Source of the DNA: Verpa conica
Lineage: Eukaryota > Ascomycota > Pezizomycetes > Pezizales > Morchellaceae
Direction: 5' to 3'
NCBI GenBank assembly: GCA_033030425.1
Contig: JAUFSD010000013.1
Span: forward strand, 1,364,001-1,428,000
DNA length: 64,000 nt
The translations under genes and the position numbers were made by a program. Each line of letters starts with the position of its first letter. Positions within the stretch are counted from its first letter, which is position 1. Below the pieces are notes generated by a model. It made no database searches, had not been told where the DNA came from, and saw nothing but the letters and a program-made list of their open reading frames with translations. Of this stretch, positions 31,541-42,375 are shown piece by piece.

Positions 31541-33538
31541 ATGACGAATCTATTATCAACATCTCTGGTTCGTTTCAGCGCACCTGCCTCAAATCAACCC
31601 CCAAAATCACACCTCGCCCTTCCATTCGAACTTATCCTTCTAATCGCAGAGAACCTCAGCCTTCCAGACCTCAACTCATTTCTCCAGGTCAGTCGCTGCT
31701 TCTCACAGCTGCTGACCCCACTATTCAACCAGTTTGCGCTCCAGCCACGCTACAGAACCATTGCAGTCTACTGGGCAATCATCACCAAGAACCATGATCT
31801 TGCCACACTGCTACTCGGGAAAGGCAAGAACTTCATAGTCAAGAAAAACGATACACAGAGAACAATAATCTTAAAGGCACCGGAAGAGTCACCTCCACCT
31901 GGGATTCTCGACGCACTGTGGGATCAAAAAGACCAGATCATCATCCAGGGCACCTTCGACTTCTGCACACCCCTTCATGATGCGGCAAGACATGGACGTA
32001 ATCATATCTTCAGATTGCTGCTGGAGGCGGGTGCGAATGTGGATATTGAAGATATAAGAGGGTGGACGCCACTTCATCATGCCACGTGGGAGAGCAACAA
32101 GTTTGCTGTTAAACTCCTCATCGGTAATGGGTCTAGTGTAGATACTCAGGACGATCACGGGATGACGCCACTCCACCTTGCGGCGGTCCAGGGGAGTAAC
32201 GCTATTGCAGGGCTTCTTCTTGCAGCTGGTGCGAATGTATCTCTTGGAGATGTGAGGGGATGGACGCCAATTGAGATGCGAGAATTCATATCTACTGATT
32301 TTATGCTACCTACGCTCCTCAGAGGGTTGGATGTGGAATATAAAAGTAGCTTGAACCAGACGGCGCTGCATTTGGCGGTACTGCTTGGTGATTTAGAGAT
32401 GTCTATCAGGTTCTTGGATAAAGGGGTTGATATTAATGCCCAGGATTTAACTGGAGGTACGGCTTTACATGATGCGGCGGCCATTGGGGATAGTATAATA
32501 CTCGAATTACTACTGGCGAGGGGAGCAGAGGTGGATATTCAGGATTCACATGGACTCACACCGTTCCATTGCTCGATTTTTAACTGGCCGGAAAGCATAT
32601 ATATTTCCACGATATTATTCAATAGTGGCGCAGATATCAAAACCCAAGACTACAGCAGAAATACGATCTTTGACAATTTAGACCCATATTTTAAGACTAA
32701 GTCTGAAGTATGCCTCTTGGAGAAACTCCTACACAAGACCGACATCAGCTTTCGAACAAAGGATGGGAGATCACCTCTTCATATTGCGGTAGAGAGTGGA
32801 ACCGAGGCATGTGTTCTAGCAATGCTGAATAAGGGATTCGATATAAATGGCCGTGATGAGGTTGGATGGACTGCTTTGCATTACGCGGCGGGTGGAGCGG
32901 CCGGAGAATTAAAGATCCGACTCCTTATCGATAAAGGCGCGGATACCGCTGTCAAAACCAAGGACGGAATGACAGCCGTCGACATAGCATTCGGAACGGG
33001 ATCCTTGACGGCGACACTTTTGGAAGCTGTTGATAATATTGATTTCCGAGGGATATATCTGAAACAAAATCTCGTGCATCTTGCAGTACAAATTATGGAT
33101 TTGAGATTGACCAAGATCTTTATCGACAAGGGTGTTGGTATTAACGCCCAAGACACTTCCGGGAGAACACCTCTCCACTATGCTACTTTTGGTTTAGACT
33201 GGGAAATGGTTACATTACTGATGGGTAGAGGAGCTGATAACACTATTGAGGATAACAATGGACTGACGCCGCTCCGTGAGTTGCTACAATTGATCAAGGA
33301 AGGGAGTTGCCCCGAGGAGTATGCAATGGTGCTGGTGGAGGGATTGGATCTTGAATCGAAGGATATCAACGGGAATACGCTGCTTGACCTAGCGATAAAG
33401 CACAAGCATAAAGAGGTGGTGAGTTTATTTCAGGTGATGATGATGTCAAAGTCTTTGGAGCTAGATAGTACTCGGTGTAATAGGTTTAAGCGGAGGAACA
33501 GTAGTAGTGTCTATGGGTGTAGGGGGGAAAGTGTATAA
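31541..33538 (+). CDS. Large F-box/ankyrin-repeat protein (665 aa)
   Basis: F-box at about residues 24-68, slightly divergent (LALPFELILLIAENL, with F in place of N, then QVSRCFSQLLTPLFNQFAL). About 14 ankyrin repeats follow from about residue 145 to the C-terminus, such as TPLHDAARHGRNHIFRLLL, TPLHLAAVQGSNAIAGLLL and TALHYAAGGAAGELKIRLL. It is the longest of the seven F-box/ankyrin proteins here. Its composition switch is weaker than in its neighbours. Single exon, 250 bp after the previous gene. The Ser/Arg-rich end has no recognised motif. Confidence 0.88.
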   Translation: MTNLLSTSLVRFSAPASNQPPKSHLALPFELILLIAENLSLPDLNSFLQVSRCFSQLLTPLFNQFALQPRYRTIAVYWAIITKNHDLATLLLGKGKNFIVKKNDTQRTIILKAPEESPPPGILDALWDQKDQIIIQGTFDFCTPLHDAARHGRNHIFRLLLEAGANVDIEDIRGWTPLHHATWESNKFAVKLLIGNGSSVDTQDDHGMTPLHLAAVQGSNAIAGLLLAAGANVSLGDVRGWTPIEMREFISTDFMLPTLLRGLDVEYKSSLNQTALHLAVLLGDLEMSIRFLDKGVDINAQDLTGGTALHDAAAIGDSIILELLLARGAEVDIQDSHGLTPFHCSIFNWPESIYISTILFNSGADIKTQDYSRNTIFDNLDPYFKTKSEVCLLEKLLHKTDISFRTKDGRSPLHIAVESGTEACVLAMLNKGFDINGRDEVGWTALHYAAGGAAGELKIRLLIDKGADTAVKTKDGMTAVDIAFGTGSLTATLLEAVDNIDFRGIYLKQNLVHLAVQIMDLRLTKIFIDKGVGINAQDTSGRTPLHYATFGLDWEMVTLLMGRGADNTIEDNNGLTPLRELLQLIKEGSCPEEYAMVLVEGLDLESKDINGNTLLDLAIKHKHKEVVSLFQVMMMSKSLELDSTRCNRFKRRNSSSVYGCRGESV

Positions 33539-35409
33539 ATATCTTGAGGTTTGAGACGAAACTTCAAGACCTGTATAGAGTAGCATGCCGCGAGGTTTCC
33601 TAGGAATGGTTTTTATTGAGCTCTACAAACCCTTTTGTAGAATTTGATTATATAAACACTGTAAATGTTTTTGAGAGCTGTATGGAAACGAAACAGCAAG
33701 TACAAGTATTGATAATAGAGATATATCGACTAAATCTACAGTTGCCACAGAAGCTGTAGAATGTCTGCCTTGTTCAAAAATCACCAACTAACCGAGTAAC
33801 ACACTTACACCCCGAGTGACATCCGATGACCTCCAAGACCTCACACCACATATAGCTGTACCTAAATTGAGTAACAAACACTCATCAATTATTCAAAACA
33901 GCCAAGCTAGAAGTAATTACCGTACCCCCAACCGCGCCGACAATCCGAACCTCCCGACCTCTCTCCACTTCCCTCATTCCACCCCCTCGCCCAGCCTACC
34001 CCCAGCCCCCCCGTAGTATGAAAGAAGGTACGTACATACCCAGAGTATATACCCTGTTTTAGGCTAGTTAGATATCTAGATCCGTTAATACTCAGTGAGA
34101 TGACTAGTATACCATCATGACCAGGGATCGAGTTTAGTAAGTATAGGTATACGTATACTACTCTACAATCCACTAGAGGCCTATATTAGTGTACGTAGCT
34201 ATAAAGTTAGGTGGGTACCTTATTGATGGGTCGATGCGCACCGTTGATCGTTGGAAAACTAATAATCGCTGACGGGACGGAACTTCTATACGGATGATCC
34301 GAGTGTTTGTCGGTCGGTCGGCTGCAGTTTTTTTTTCCCCCTTGCATCAATGATATTTTTTTTCTCTCTCCCTCCCGGATGTGGTGGGTTGTTCTTACTG
34401 GGGGAATCCTAGAAGTATCCTTGTAAATTTTACTTTATTCACTCCCCACCCACCCAGGTTTTTCAATGCTTGCAAATTCCCTCAGAATGAGTTTTTTCTC
34501 TGGGCACCACCCTATTTCTTTCAATTGTGGTCTTAGTAATCAATGTGAATGTTTTTTTTTGTTTAATTCTTCTCTAGAAAGAGGCCAAATATGCAGAACA
34601 CATGAGAAAATCCATGGCGACAAGGAGTGAGAAAGAAAGAAAGAAAAAAAATAACCGAATTCAAAGAAAAATATCCCGAAAAAAAAAGACACAATGGTTC
34701 AAATCCTGGCTTGTGTAAAACATAACCACTAAATCCCTGACCGTGTCCTTTACCCCCCCTCCCCTCCCCTCTCGTACTTGGGAATATCCTTATTCCTTTC
34801 CCGCGCATGCCAATGTCCGGCGCAGGGCTCGGAAGACCTTGTCGCTACCGGGTCCTCCTCATCATTCTTAGGCTGCTAGTTACAGCCAACTGAATCTCAG
34901 GGTCGGTTCCTGGATGCTCGGTAGATCCTTTTTTTTTAAAAAAAAAAAAAAAGCGAAGGTGATTTTTTTTTCTCCAATGATCGACCGTGGCTTTTTATCT
35001 TTTTCTTCTGTTTTCCCTTTTTCTTCCCGAAACTTTCACAATGGACGCTCTAACCCTTAGCGACATGTTTCATGATCGCCTACGGGGTCTGCATGGCTAA
35101 CCAAAAAAAAAAAAAAAAATTCCTTTGGATGCCTTTGTGCGGCGTCTAATTAGCCGGTTGCGCAAATGCGTAATTTTTCACCCTCGATGAGAACATAGCC
35201 GTTTTAGCCCATCCCCCCCCCCCTTCCCTCCTCCCCAATTGAAGGAAATTATCGCCTAGTGGATGAGAGAGAGCAGGGGTGTGTATAGGGTCCGTGAATA
35301 ATTAAGAAGGTGAGAGAAGTAGTAGTAGTAGGGAAAAAAAAACCGCATGACTGGTATTGGTGGAGTGTGTTTTTTTAGTTGGTTTTTTTTTTTTTTTTTT
35401 TTTACTAGT
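33539..35409. other. Gene-free region with homopolymer tracts
   Basis: No gene recognised. Contains T and A runs, including about nine T followed by fifteen A at 34929-34952, an A run at about 35103-35119, and about 22 T at 35382-35403. This marks the boundary between the F-box/ankyrin cluster and the sparser part of the window. Confidence 0.5.
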
Positions 35410-36075
35410 TCAGGGGGATGTAGCCTCGTTTTCGGGAATTGGTGGAAGAAGTGCCGAGTAACGATACTCGACATATGTTTCTTCAAAGTGTGTTGAAGCC
35501 CCCTCCGAGTGTTCCCACCAGCCGGAACGGTAGATTTTCCACCAGCCCAGGGCTGGGAGGTATTTCTCGTTTAGCTCCTCGCCGTCGTCGTCGGAATAGG
35601 TGGAGGATGCTGAGGAGATGGAGACATCATCTGAGCTGTATTCATCGTGTGACAAAGAGGAGCTGAACGAGGCGTTGTCTTGGTCCTCTTGGTCTTCCCA
35701 ACCGAGCCAATAGGATGGGGCGTAGTCTGGTTCACCGTCGCTGCAGGTGTCACATTCCCCCATGGGGAAAGAAGAGGAGGCGGTAAACTGCTCGTCTTGG
35801 CTAGAGTCGTCTTTTTCGGTATTATTCTCCCACCAGAAAGAGGGGGAAGTAGAGGATGTTGTTGTTGTAGAGATGGGAAGTTCTTCTGTAGAGTCTTTTT
35901 TTTTTATTCTAGTTAGTTTTTTTATTTTTATTTCTTTCAAAGTAAATATGGAATATGGAAATAGTTACATACGACTGAACCAAGACATAAACGAGCTAGA
36001 GGTCTGCTCCTGACGGAATTTCCTAAGGAGCTCGCGGAAGGAGGTGCTGGAGCTCAGAGCCTGGATATTCGACAT
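35410..36075 (-). CDS. Acidic, Ser/Trp-rich protein of unknown function, two exons (192 aa)
   Basis: Exon 1 (36075-35973) begins MSNIQALSSSTSFRELLR. The 87-nt intron has donor GTATGT, branch-like CTAAC and acceptor ACAG. Exon 2 (35885-35410) continues in phase. The joined protein is acidic and Ser-rich, with three aromatic clusters: SPSFWWENN, PSYWLGWEDQ and LGWWKIYRSGWWE, the last two about 70 residues apart. No membrane segment or known domain. An alternative acceptor 8-9 bases earlier (AAAAG) keeps the frame and adds three residues. Repeated Trp clusters in disordered acidic sequence could be binding motifs, but that is a guess. A 22-nt T tract (A tract in the mRNA sense) lies 6 bases after the stop codon. 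Confidence 0.6.
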
Positions 36076-39000
36076 AATGTCCATCTGATTCAAGAAAGTC
36101 GAAAGCGAATGTGCCCGAACAACTAGGGGGGAGCAATCAAAATATACTCTTCACGACGATGGAAAAGACAGGAGGATGGGAAGGCGATGAAATGCGGGGG
36201 AGCATGACTTATATGAACCAGCTCCCGCATAGTGACTATTTCTCTTCCTTGTCAGGCAGGCTGGGGCTGAATCAAGTGGCAGAGTCCCCTATTGGCATCC
36301 TTTGAGGCTCATATAAACTCACTCGAGGGCCTTGTCACGAGGGCAGCCAATTGTTGCATACGCGCCCAGCCCGTTCGAGGCTTTTCCCGCAGTGGGTGGA
36401 CAGGACAGTGGACACTCAACCCTTGACTTGACTTGGCCACGTGATCATTGCTAATGTGTATTATGTATCCACGACTCTGGAATCCGGGGGTTGTTCTGGA
36501 ATGCACGACTCAGGATCACAGCGGATCTGGGTCCACTTGCTCGGGTCGGCCCGCCTCTATGATTTCTAATAGAGCAGTTGTTACCGTTCTTGTAGCTTTC
36601 TGTGACCCCGTGATGGTCTCCAGAGGCTCTCTCTCTGCCCCTGAAAGTCCGGTCCTTGACTTGATTTCTTGGTCCTGCTTTCAAATTTGCTTGTACCTGC
36701 TAGAGTCAAACACCAACATTTCAATGACGACAAAGCCAAATTTTACATTCTGTCACGAGAGGTCTCCCCCCCGGAAATGGCTTGTACCCTCTCTCCACCC
36801 GTAGGCAGACAAGACACAGACTAGTATTCAATTGAGCACTGCGCTTTGGGAGCGAGCACCTCGTGGACATATTTGCAGGCGCCTACATACACTAGGTACT
36901 TCTCGGTGGACTACCCGGACCCAGCTTCCTGGAAATGTTTTACACGGTCGTGGCTGGGAGTTTAATTTACGAAGCTAGATCTTAGACCAGACATTCCTAG
37001 GCCAAGGGTTCAGGAGAGGATTAGCAAACGGAGCTCTCTACTTGCCGGTAGATCCACCGGCACATTCATTGCCCTATGGTTGCTACAGAAACCCGAAAGA
37101 ATTCCGGAACAAAGAGTCCGAGGAAGGGGGGGGGGTGTTCGGTCGAAAACCGGTGATACTCGGAATTACCAAATTACTAAGGAAATTTATAAATCTCACT
37201 AGTCTTTCGGCTATTATATCCACTGCCGATGCTTTCGGACTAAATCTTGATGGTCGGTGTTGAAATTTTTTTTTCTTCTTCTTCCCTTACCGGCATTCAA
37301 TGCGGTGTTCAATGCACCCTTATAAATCAAGGGTCCAACCTCACCTCCCTAGGATTATTATTTTTCCACAAAGACGGAAAAACCATCGAATCACGTGTAA
37401 ACGGATCTTTGGCCCCCCCCCATAAGGAGTACCTTTCTCCGGGCGATTCTGGAATCATACATTTGCCACCAGTGGCCACGAAAGTTTACAATAGAAAAAT
37501 CAAGGATAACCCCCTCCCCCCTAAAGTTAGAACTAAGTTTCTGTGATCGATACGATGTTGAGTAGGCATAACAGGCTCATTCCGATCATTCTATCCACCT
37601 GATGGCAGTTCCCCCTCCTAAAGCTCCCCAATGCGTCTTTTCAGCCCCCACCAACAAGAAGGGGCACGATGAGGGGAAGATGTTGCACATGAGCAGCTGC
37701 CGGGTAACCCTTGACAACCCCGGAATGGTAGGGTACACAACAACAATGGCTGAGACAGCCAAGAATCCCCCTACCCCACAACAAAAAAAAAAAAAACTGA
37801 CATGTCAGCTCGCGGCAGGCCAAAAAGAAAGAATGGTGACGATTTCTGACTCGCCGGTGTTCAAGTTCGGAGGGTATTTTTCCAGGTCCCTTTTTTTATA
37901 TGCATCCTTGGTGCTTTGGTCACTTTATGTGACGATCAGACATTCGTCCCGCATATCTGCACTTATCTGATCTTTGAGGTTTTTTTTTTTTCTTAGCTGG
38001 CTTAAGGACTTGATCCGAACCAATAAGTAGGAACCTTAAAGACTACAAGAAAACTACGATATTCCTTACTTCAAGGCGCATGTATGTCCTAGAGAAAATA
38101 ATATGGCAGAGGAGGGGATACGTTGTATTGCATGCAAGACTATAGGCGAGACATCTGCATCGCCAGCGAGTAACTCTGATCAAGGAGCTAGATTTTTAAG
38201 TAGCATGGATCTACACCAGGAGTAGGCGGTGGCGCTTTTCTAAAGTATCGGCGTTCCCAAGGTAAGTACTCTATCTTCATTAAGTTTAGATGAATGGAGT
38301 AGTTTAGAATACAGGTACTATTAGCTAATTAGGCCTGTTTCAGAGTCGAGTGACCACCGGTGATATGTGGATGTTTGAAGTAAAGAATTGGACCAAACAT
38401 TTGCGACCGGGGGGAGACCAACAATTTCCCAAATAGTCAAGCCTAGTCCCAGTTAGTTCACATAAGCGACTGGCACACGCCAATTGATTGGCCCTGGCGC
38501 CCTCGATCGCAAGATCTACACTTAACTGGACAGCCTTTCAAGGCTTGACACGTGCTTCATTCAGTAAGGATTTGTGTGGCATGCAAGCTTGGTCCTCAAG
38601 AGATTGTGCAGTCATATTATAGCGATAACAATGTTTGCGGTCGTGGATGGCTCTTTGGGCAGCTGTTTACCTCATGGATGTTGATTCTTTAAGTTAGTAT
38701 AGGCGATGTTGAGAGTTTCTCGATCCAAGTAAACCAGTGCTGATAATGGCTTGAGCAGCCACTATGCAAGGTACCGAAAAGAGTAAACATAGGAGTAAAC
38801 ATCAAGACCTCAGTCCCCCCGGGTCGACCCGCTATGACTCGCATATACTTGCGGTAGGCGTACGAAGCTTGGAATATGTAAGTATAAAATCGACCAGCTA
38901 AGTAAATGTGCTGGCCTAGAGCGGGTCAAAAAAAACCCCCCAGTGCCAGCAAAAGGTATTTCCAGGTTCTTGCCTGCCACGGAATGTTTTAGTTGTTGGG

Positions 39001-39650
39001 TTCTATTGTTATTGGGATTGTATAGGTTTTTGTCTGACACGATGATGCGTAAGATGTAACCTTATCGTAAGTATCGTTAACAGCGGGATGCTCCCCTTGT
39101 GGTGCCGTATAAAACTCGATCGTAACGAACGAGCCTAGGCCGATACTGCATTGCGGGACCTGCGCCTTAATTGGTGTAATGGAATCTAGAGGCTCAATTA
39201 CAGCCAGTAAGTTGCCCTGGTAATAAACTATCTATCTCCCAGCCAGTAACAGCGCAGACACATCTTACGAGCTCGGTCCAGGCCCGTTCTTTATGACTGG
39301 GTTTATACGGTATTTTTTATTTTATTTTTAATCTTGTAGATGGACCATTAAGAACACCTCAGTCTTCAGATCTAATGCGGGACTCCAACCCAGCTTTGTG
39401 AAGAAGGAAAAAAAACAGGATATCTATTGCAACGGCTGGTATGATTTCCAATTCATCGCGGAAAGTCACGTCTCACATGGAGATGGGGGGAAGCTTGTAC
39501 ATTTAAGAATGTGGAACACAAAGTCTCAAATGACGACAGACACGGGAATATCCGTTGGTACTTTTGAGTCAGGTCAAGAAATCTTTTTTTTTTTTTTTTT
39601 TGAAAAGCAAGTAGTTTTTTGGTATTTACAAAAAAAGGCTGACTATACAT

Positions 39651-39779
39651 ACTTGTCCACCAGCATAAGAACCTGGAAACAGGGGGGGTTGTTTTTGTAT
39701 GGTAAAATATCAGTGCACGACGCCACACCATATAAAAACTACTCCCCCTGTTTCCGGGTTCTTATGCTGGCGGACAAGT
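39651..39779. repeat. 53-bp imperfect inverted repeat (long hairpin)
   Basis: Arms 39651-39703 and 39727-39779 differ at only about six positions and enclose a 23-base loop. The outer ends are ACTTGTCC / GGACAAGT and lie in TATA-like flanks. A transcript would fold into a long hairpin; as DNA it looks like a fold-back MITE. Confidence 0.85.
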
Positions 39780-41701
39780 ATATATTGCCTTTTGAGCTCC
39801 ATAACCTTTTTTTTCTTCTTGCGCCATCTAAGACAACTTTATAACTTACCGCAGATGTAAAAAAAGAAAAAATTGTAAAATTGACTAACCAAGCCGGCCG
39901 CGGGTACACGCGAAGAGGCGTTTTTGTTTATTTTTTTAACTTGCTTGTTCGCGAAATATAAGCCTCCGCGGCCGGGTACCTCTTGTTACACGTACATACG
40001 TACTTATCGAACTGCAAATGTCGGTATATCGGCGCGTTAATACTTACTGTAATATTATTTATATTTTAACAAGCTGAAAGATATCAAGTATTACCAAACC
40101 GCAATCGAAGCATGATATAGGTACAAAAATACTCATGAAGAGGAGGTTGGTTAGATCGAAAGAACGCGAAAGATCCGGCTTTTTACTTTTATCTTCTCCC
40201 CCCCCTGGCCCTATCTCGTATTTTTATTTTTATTTCGTATTTATATTTTTAATTGATTACACGAAGAAACAAATAAAGAGACCCGAGTAAGATTATTATT
40301 TTAAAATTAGAGTAGGTCGAGTAACCTATGAAGGGGAGTACCGGGGGGAGTGTTATTATAGAGGGTATTAATCAAATTGATTGATGAGGAAAATACAATG
40401 TAGTTTATGTTTTGATTTGCGCGTACGCTTAGAATACATACATGGTTGATATCTTTGTTTTGTTTTCTTCTGTATTCTAATTGGCTAGAGCCCTGTCAGG
40501 TCCAGAGTGCACTCCTGGTTCTATATATGGATACTGGGGGGTAATTGGTCTTTTGGGGTGAAATGACATGGCATGGCAGCGTAGATTAATAGGTAGTATG
40601 GACTGGGGTCTGATAATGCAAGTTAGTCACAGACTTTTATAGGCCTGCGTCTGGACAGGTAAACAAAGTGCAGTTCTTATTTTCTATGCCAAGTAACTGG
40701 TGGTGCTCGAGGTAGATAAGAAATGAGCTGAAGATGTCAATCGGGGTTGAGTTGTGGGTTCACTGCGATAGTCGTTACTAGCCAGTTGTTTTGCGACCGT
40801 TCTTGTTTATCCGTTGGCTGGCTTGCTGGCTGTAGATACCTGCACGTCATGGTTTGTTGTTGGATATACGTATTCATAGAAGATAAAATACGTGGTTTAT
40901 GATCGGTGGTGGTTCATCGGTCATCACTCGGCTACCCCCATGCTCTATAGGGGTTTACAAGGGGTGCCCGAAAGTGATGCATATTTTGACTTAGCAACAT
41001 ACAAGCACAGCTATACTTTAGCGCAACACAAACCCCAAAATAAACATGGGTTTCAATGATAGACCTGGCATACTGCCATGTAGAACAGAATACTTTTATT
41101 AGTCCATGAAAAAAGACCTATACCAAGCAAAGAACAAGAAGTCCCTAGTCAATAAGCACCACTATTATCAACAAATATCACCATTAATTGGCTTTTCTTG
41201 ACAGAAATAAAATCTACAAGCTTAAATTAACCTCACAGTTTCTTATTATCCTGATTAGTTCTATGATTTTTTAGAATTACTGTTACTTTTGTGAACATGC
41301 ATCACTTTTAGGTACCCCTCGTATATTCGCGTAGGTTATTGTACTCTAGGCATGTCTAGTCCGCGCTTAATATATGCCAGTGTTAACTACTTTCTGTTTC
41401 TCCCCTTCGGTTATGAGAGGTATAGCCGCTTTGAGGGTTATAGCTCTCGTTCGCTATTAGCGAGCGAGATCTCATGAATCGGACTATATTATTATCACTA
41501 ATTTTTTTAAAAGAAAATAGTTGAGTGAGTAGTAGAGATTATATAGTGTAGTGTAGTCTATGATATACCTACCCTCTACTTTACCCTGCCCGGGATTCCT
41601 CCACTATGGTTCCCACTGACCTCCTACTACCTTGAATGATATCAAATATTTGCCTCCTACATTGCTCCAAGCCTTTCATATACTAGCTTTCCCTATATTA
41701 G

Positions 41702-41729
41702 ATACCCCGTTGAAACAATAACGGGGTAT
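41702..41729. repeat. Perfect 10-bp hairpin (ATACCCCGTT)
   Basis: ATACCCCGTT and its complement AACGGGGTAT surround an 8-base loop. No T-run follows, so it is not a Pol III-type terminator. Purpose unknown. Confidence 0.75.
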
Positions 41730-42375
41730 ATCAGATACGATAAATATAAATTATGCAGGAATGCTATATCGAGTGAGGACTCGTGATGCTATATAGTGAT
41801 AGTCTAGGGTTCTTGTTACTGGTTTTTCGGTAACGATATTATTTGGTATCTATTCAATGAATTACTGTAGAGAAATTTCGTAGAGAAAATAGCTCTAGAC
41901 TAGGTTTTTGTCATAGCTGGGAGGTAATGTGTTAACTAAAGATCCACGTGTTGTAAAATAGAGAGGGCGAGACTCAAGGCTTTTTTTGGAGGACTCGCTC
42001 CAGCGAGTGCTCCTATGGGCCCTATATATATATGCTCCTACATCATAGACCCAAAACCTGCTTGTACTCGGCACTATACCTATTCGATACCCATAATACA
42101 ACACCATGAATAGCCATTAGAACGAGTGATAACATGTGATTATATTCCGTATTTTCTCTCCTTTATACAAACTTAATTTTATAGTCTTATTTAATACCAC
42201 AAAAAGAAACCAAAATACCAACAACGGAAGAGAGAAATTGCTATAACCGCAATAGCTTTAAAATAGTCGTAAAAAAAGTACAAAAAAAAGAACTTATTCC
42301 TACTCACCCTTCCGCCATGTCGTAATTATCCCTATAGCCAAAAGAAATCACTAATCTTACAACCTCATTATCTCT

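Larger units (their letters stand above)
36076..42375. other. 6.3-kb gene-free region
   Basis: No coding gene that I can support. The longest frames (37602-37970 and 39398-39844, both +) have homopolymer-driven, low-quality translations. It includes the upstream region of the acidic protein gene, with CACGTG at about 36437, and two inverted repeats listed separately. A non-coding RNA cannot be excluded from sequence alone. Confidence 0.45.

Noticed and set aside
37602..37970. 122-codon plus-strand frame with a hydrophobic end
   Set aside because: Contains a poly-A run giving KKKK and no conserved pattern; no splice partners found.
39398..39844. 148-codon plus-strand frame
   Set aside because: It runs through a poly-T tract and a 53-bp inverted repeat; the translation has no domain character, so I kept only the hairpin.
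41404..41480. Nested hairpin around CTCGTTCGCTATTAGCGAGCGAG
   Set aside because: Outer arms pair poorly and no second copy is seen, so I do not list it as an element.
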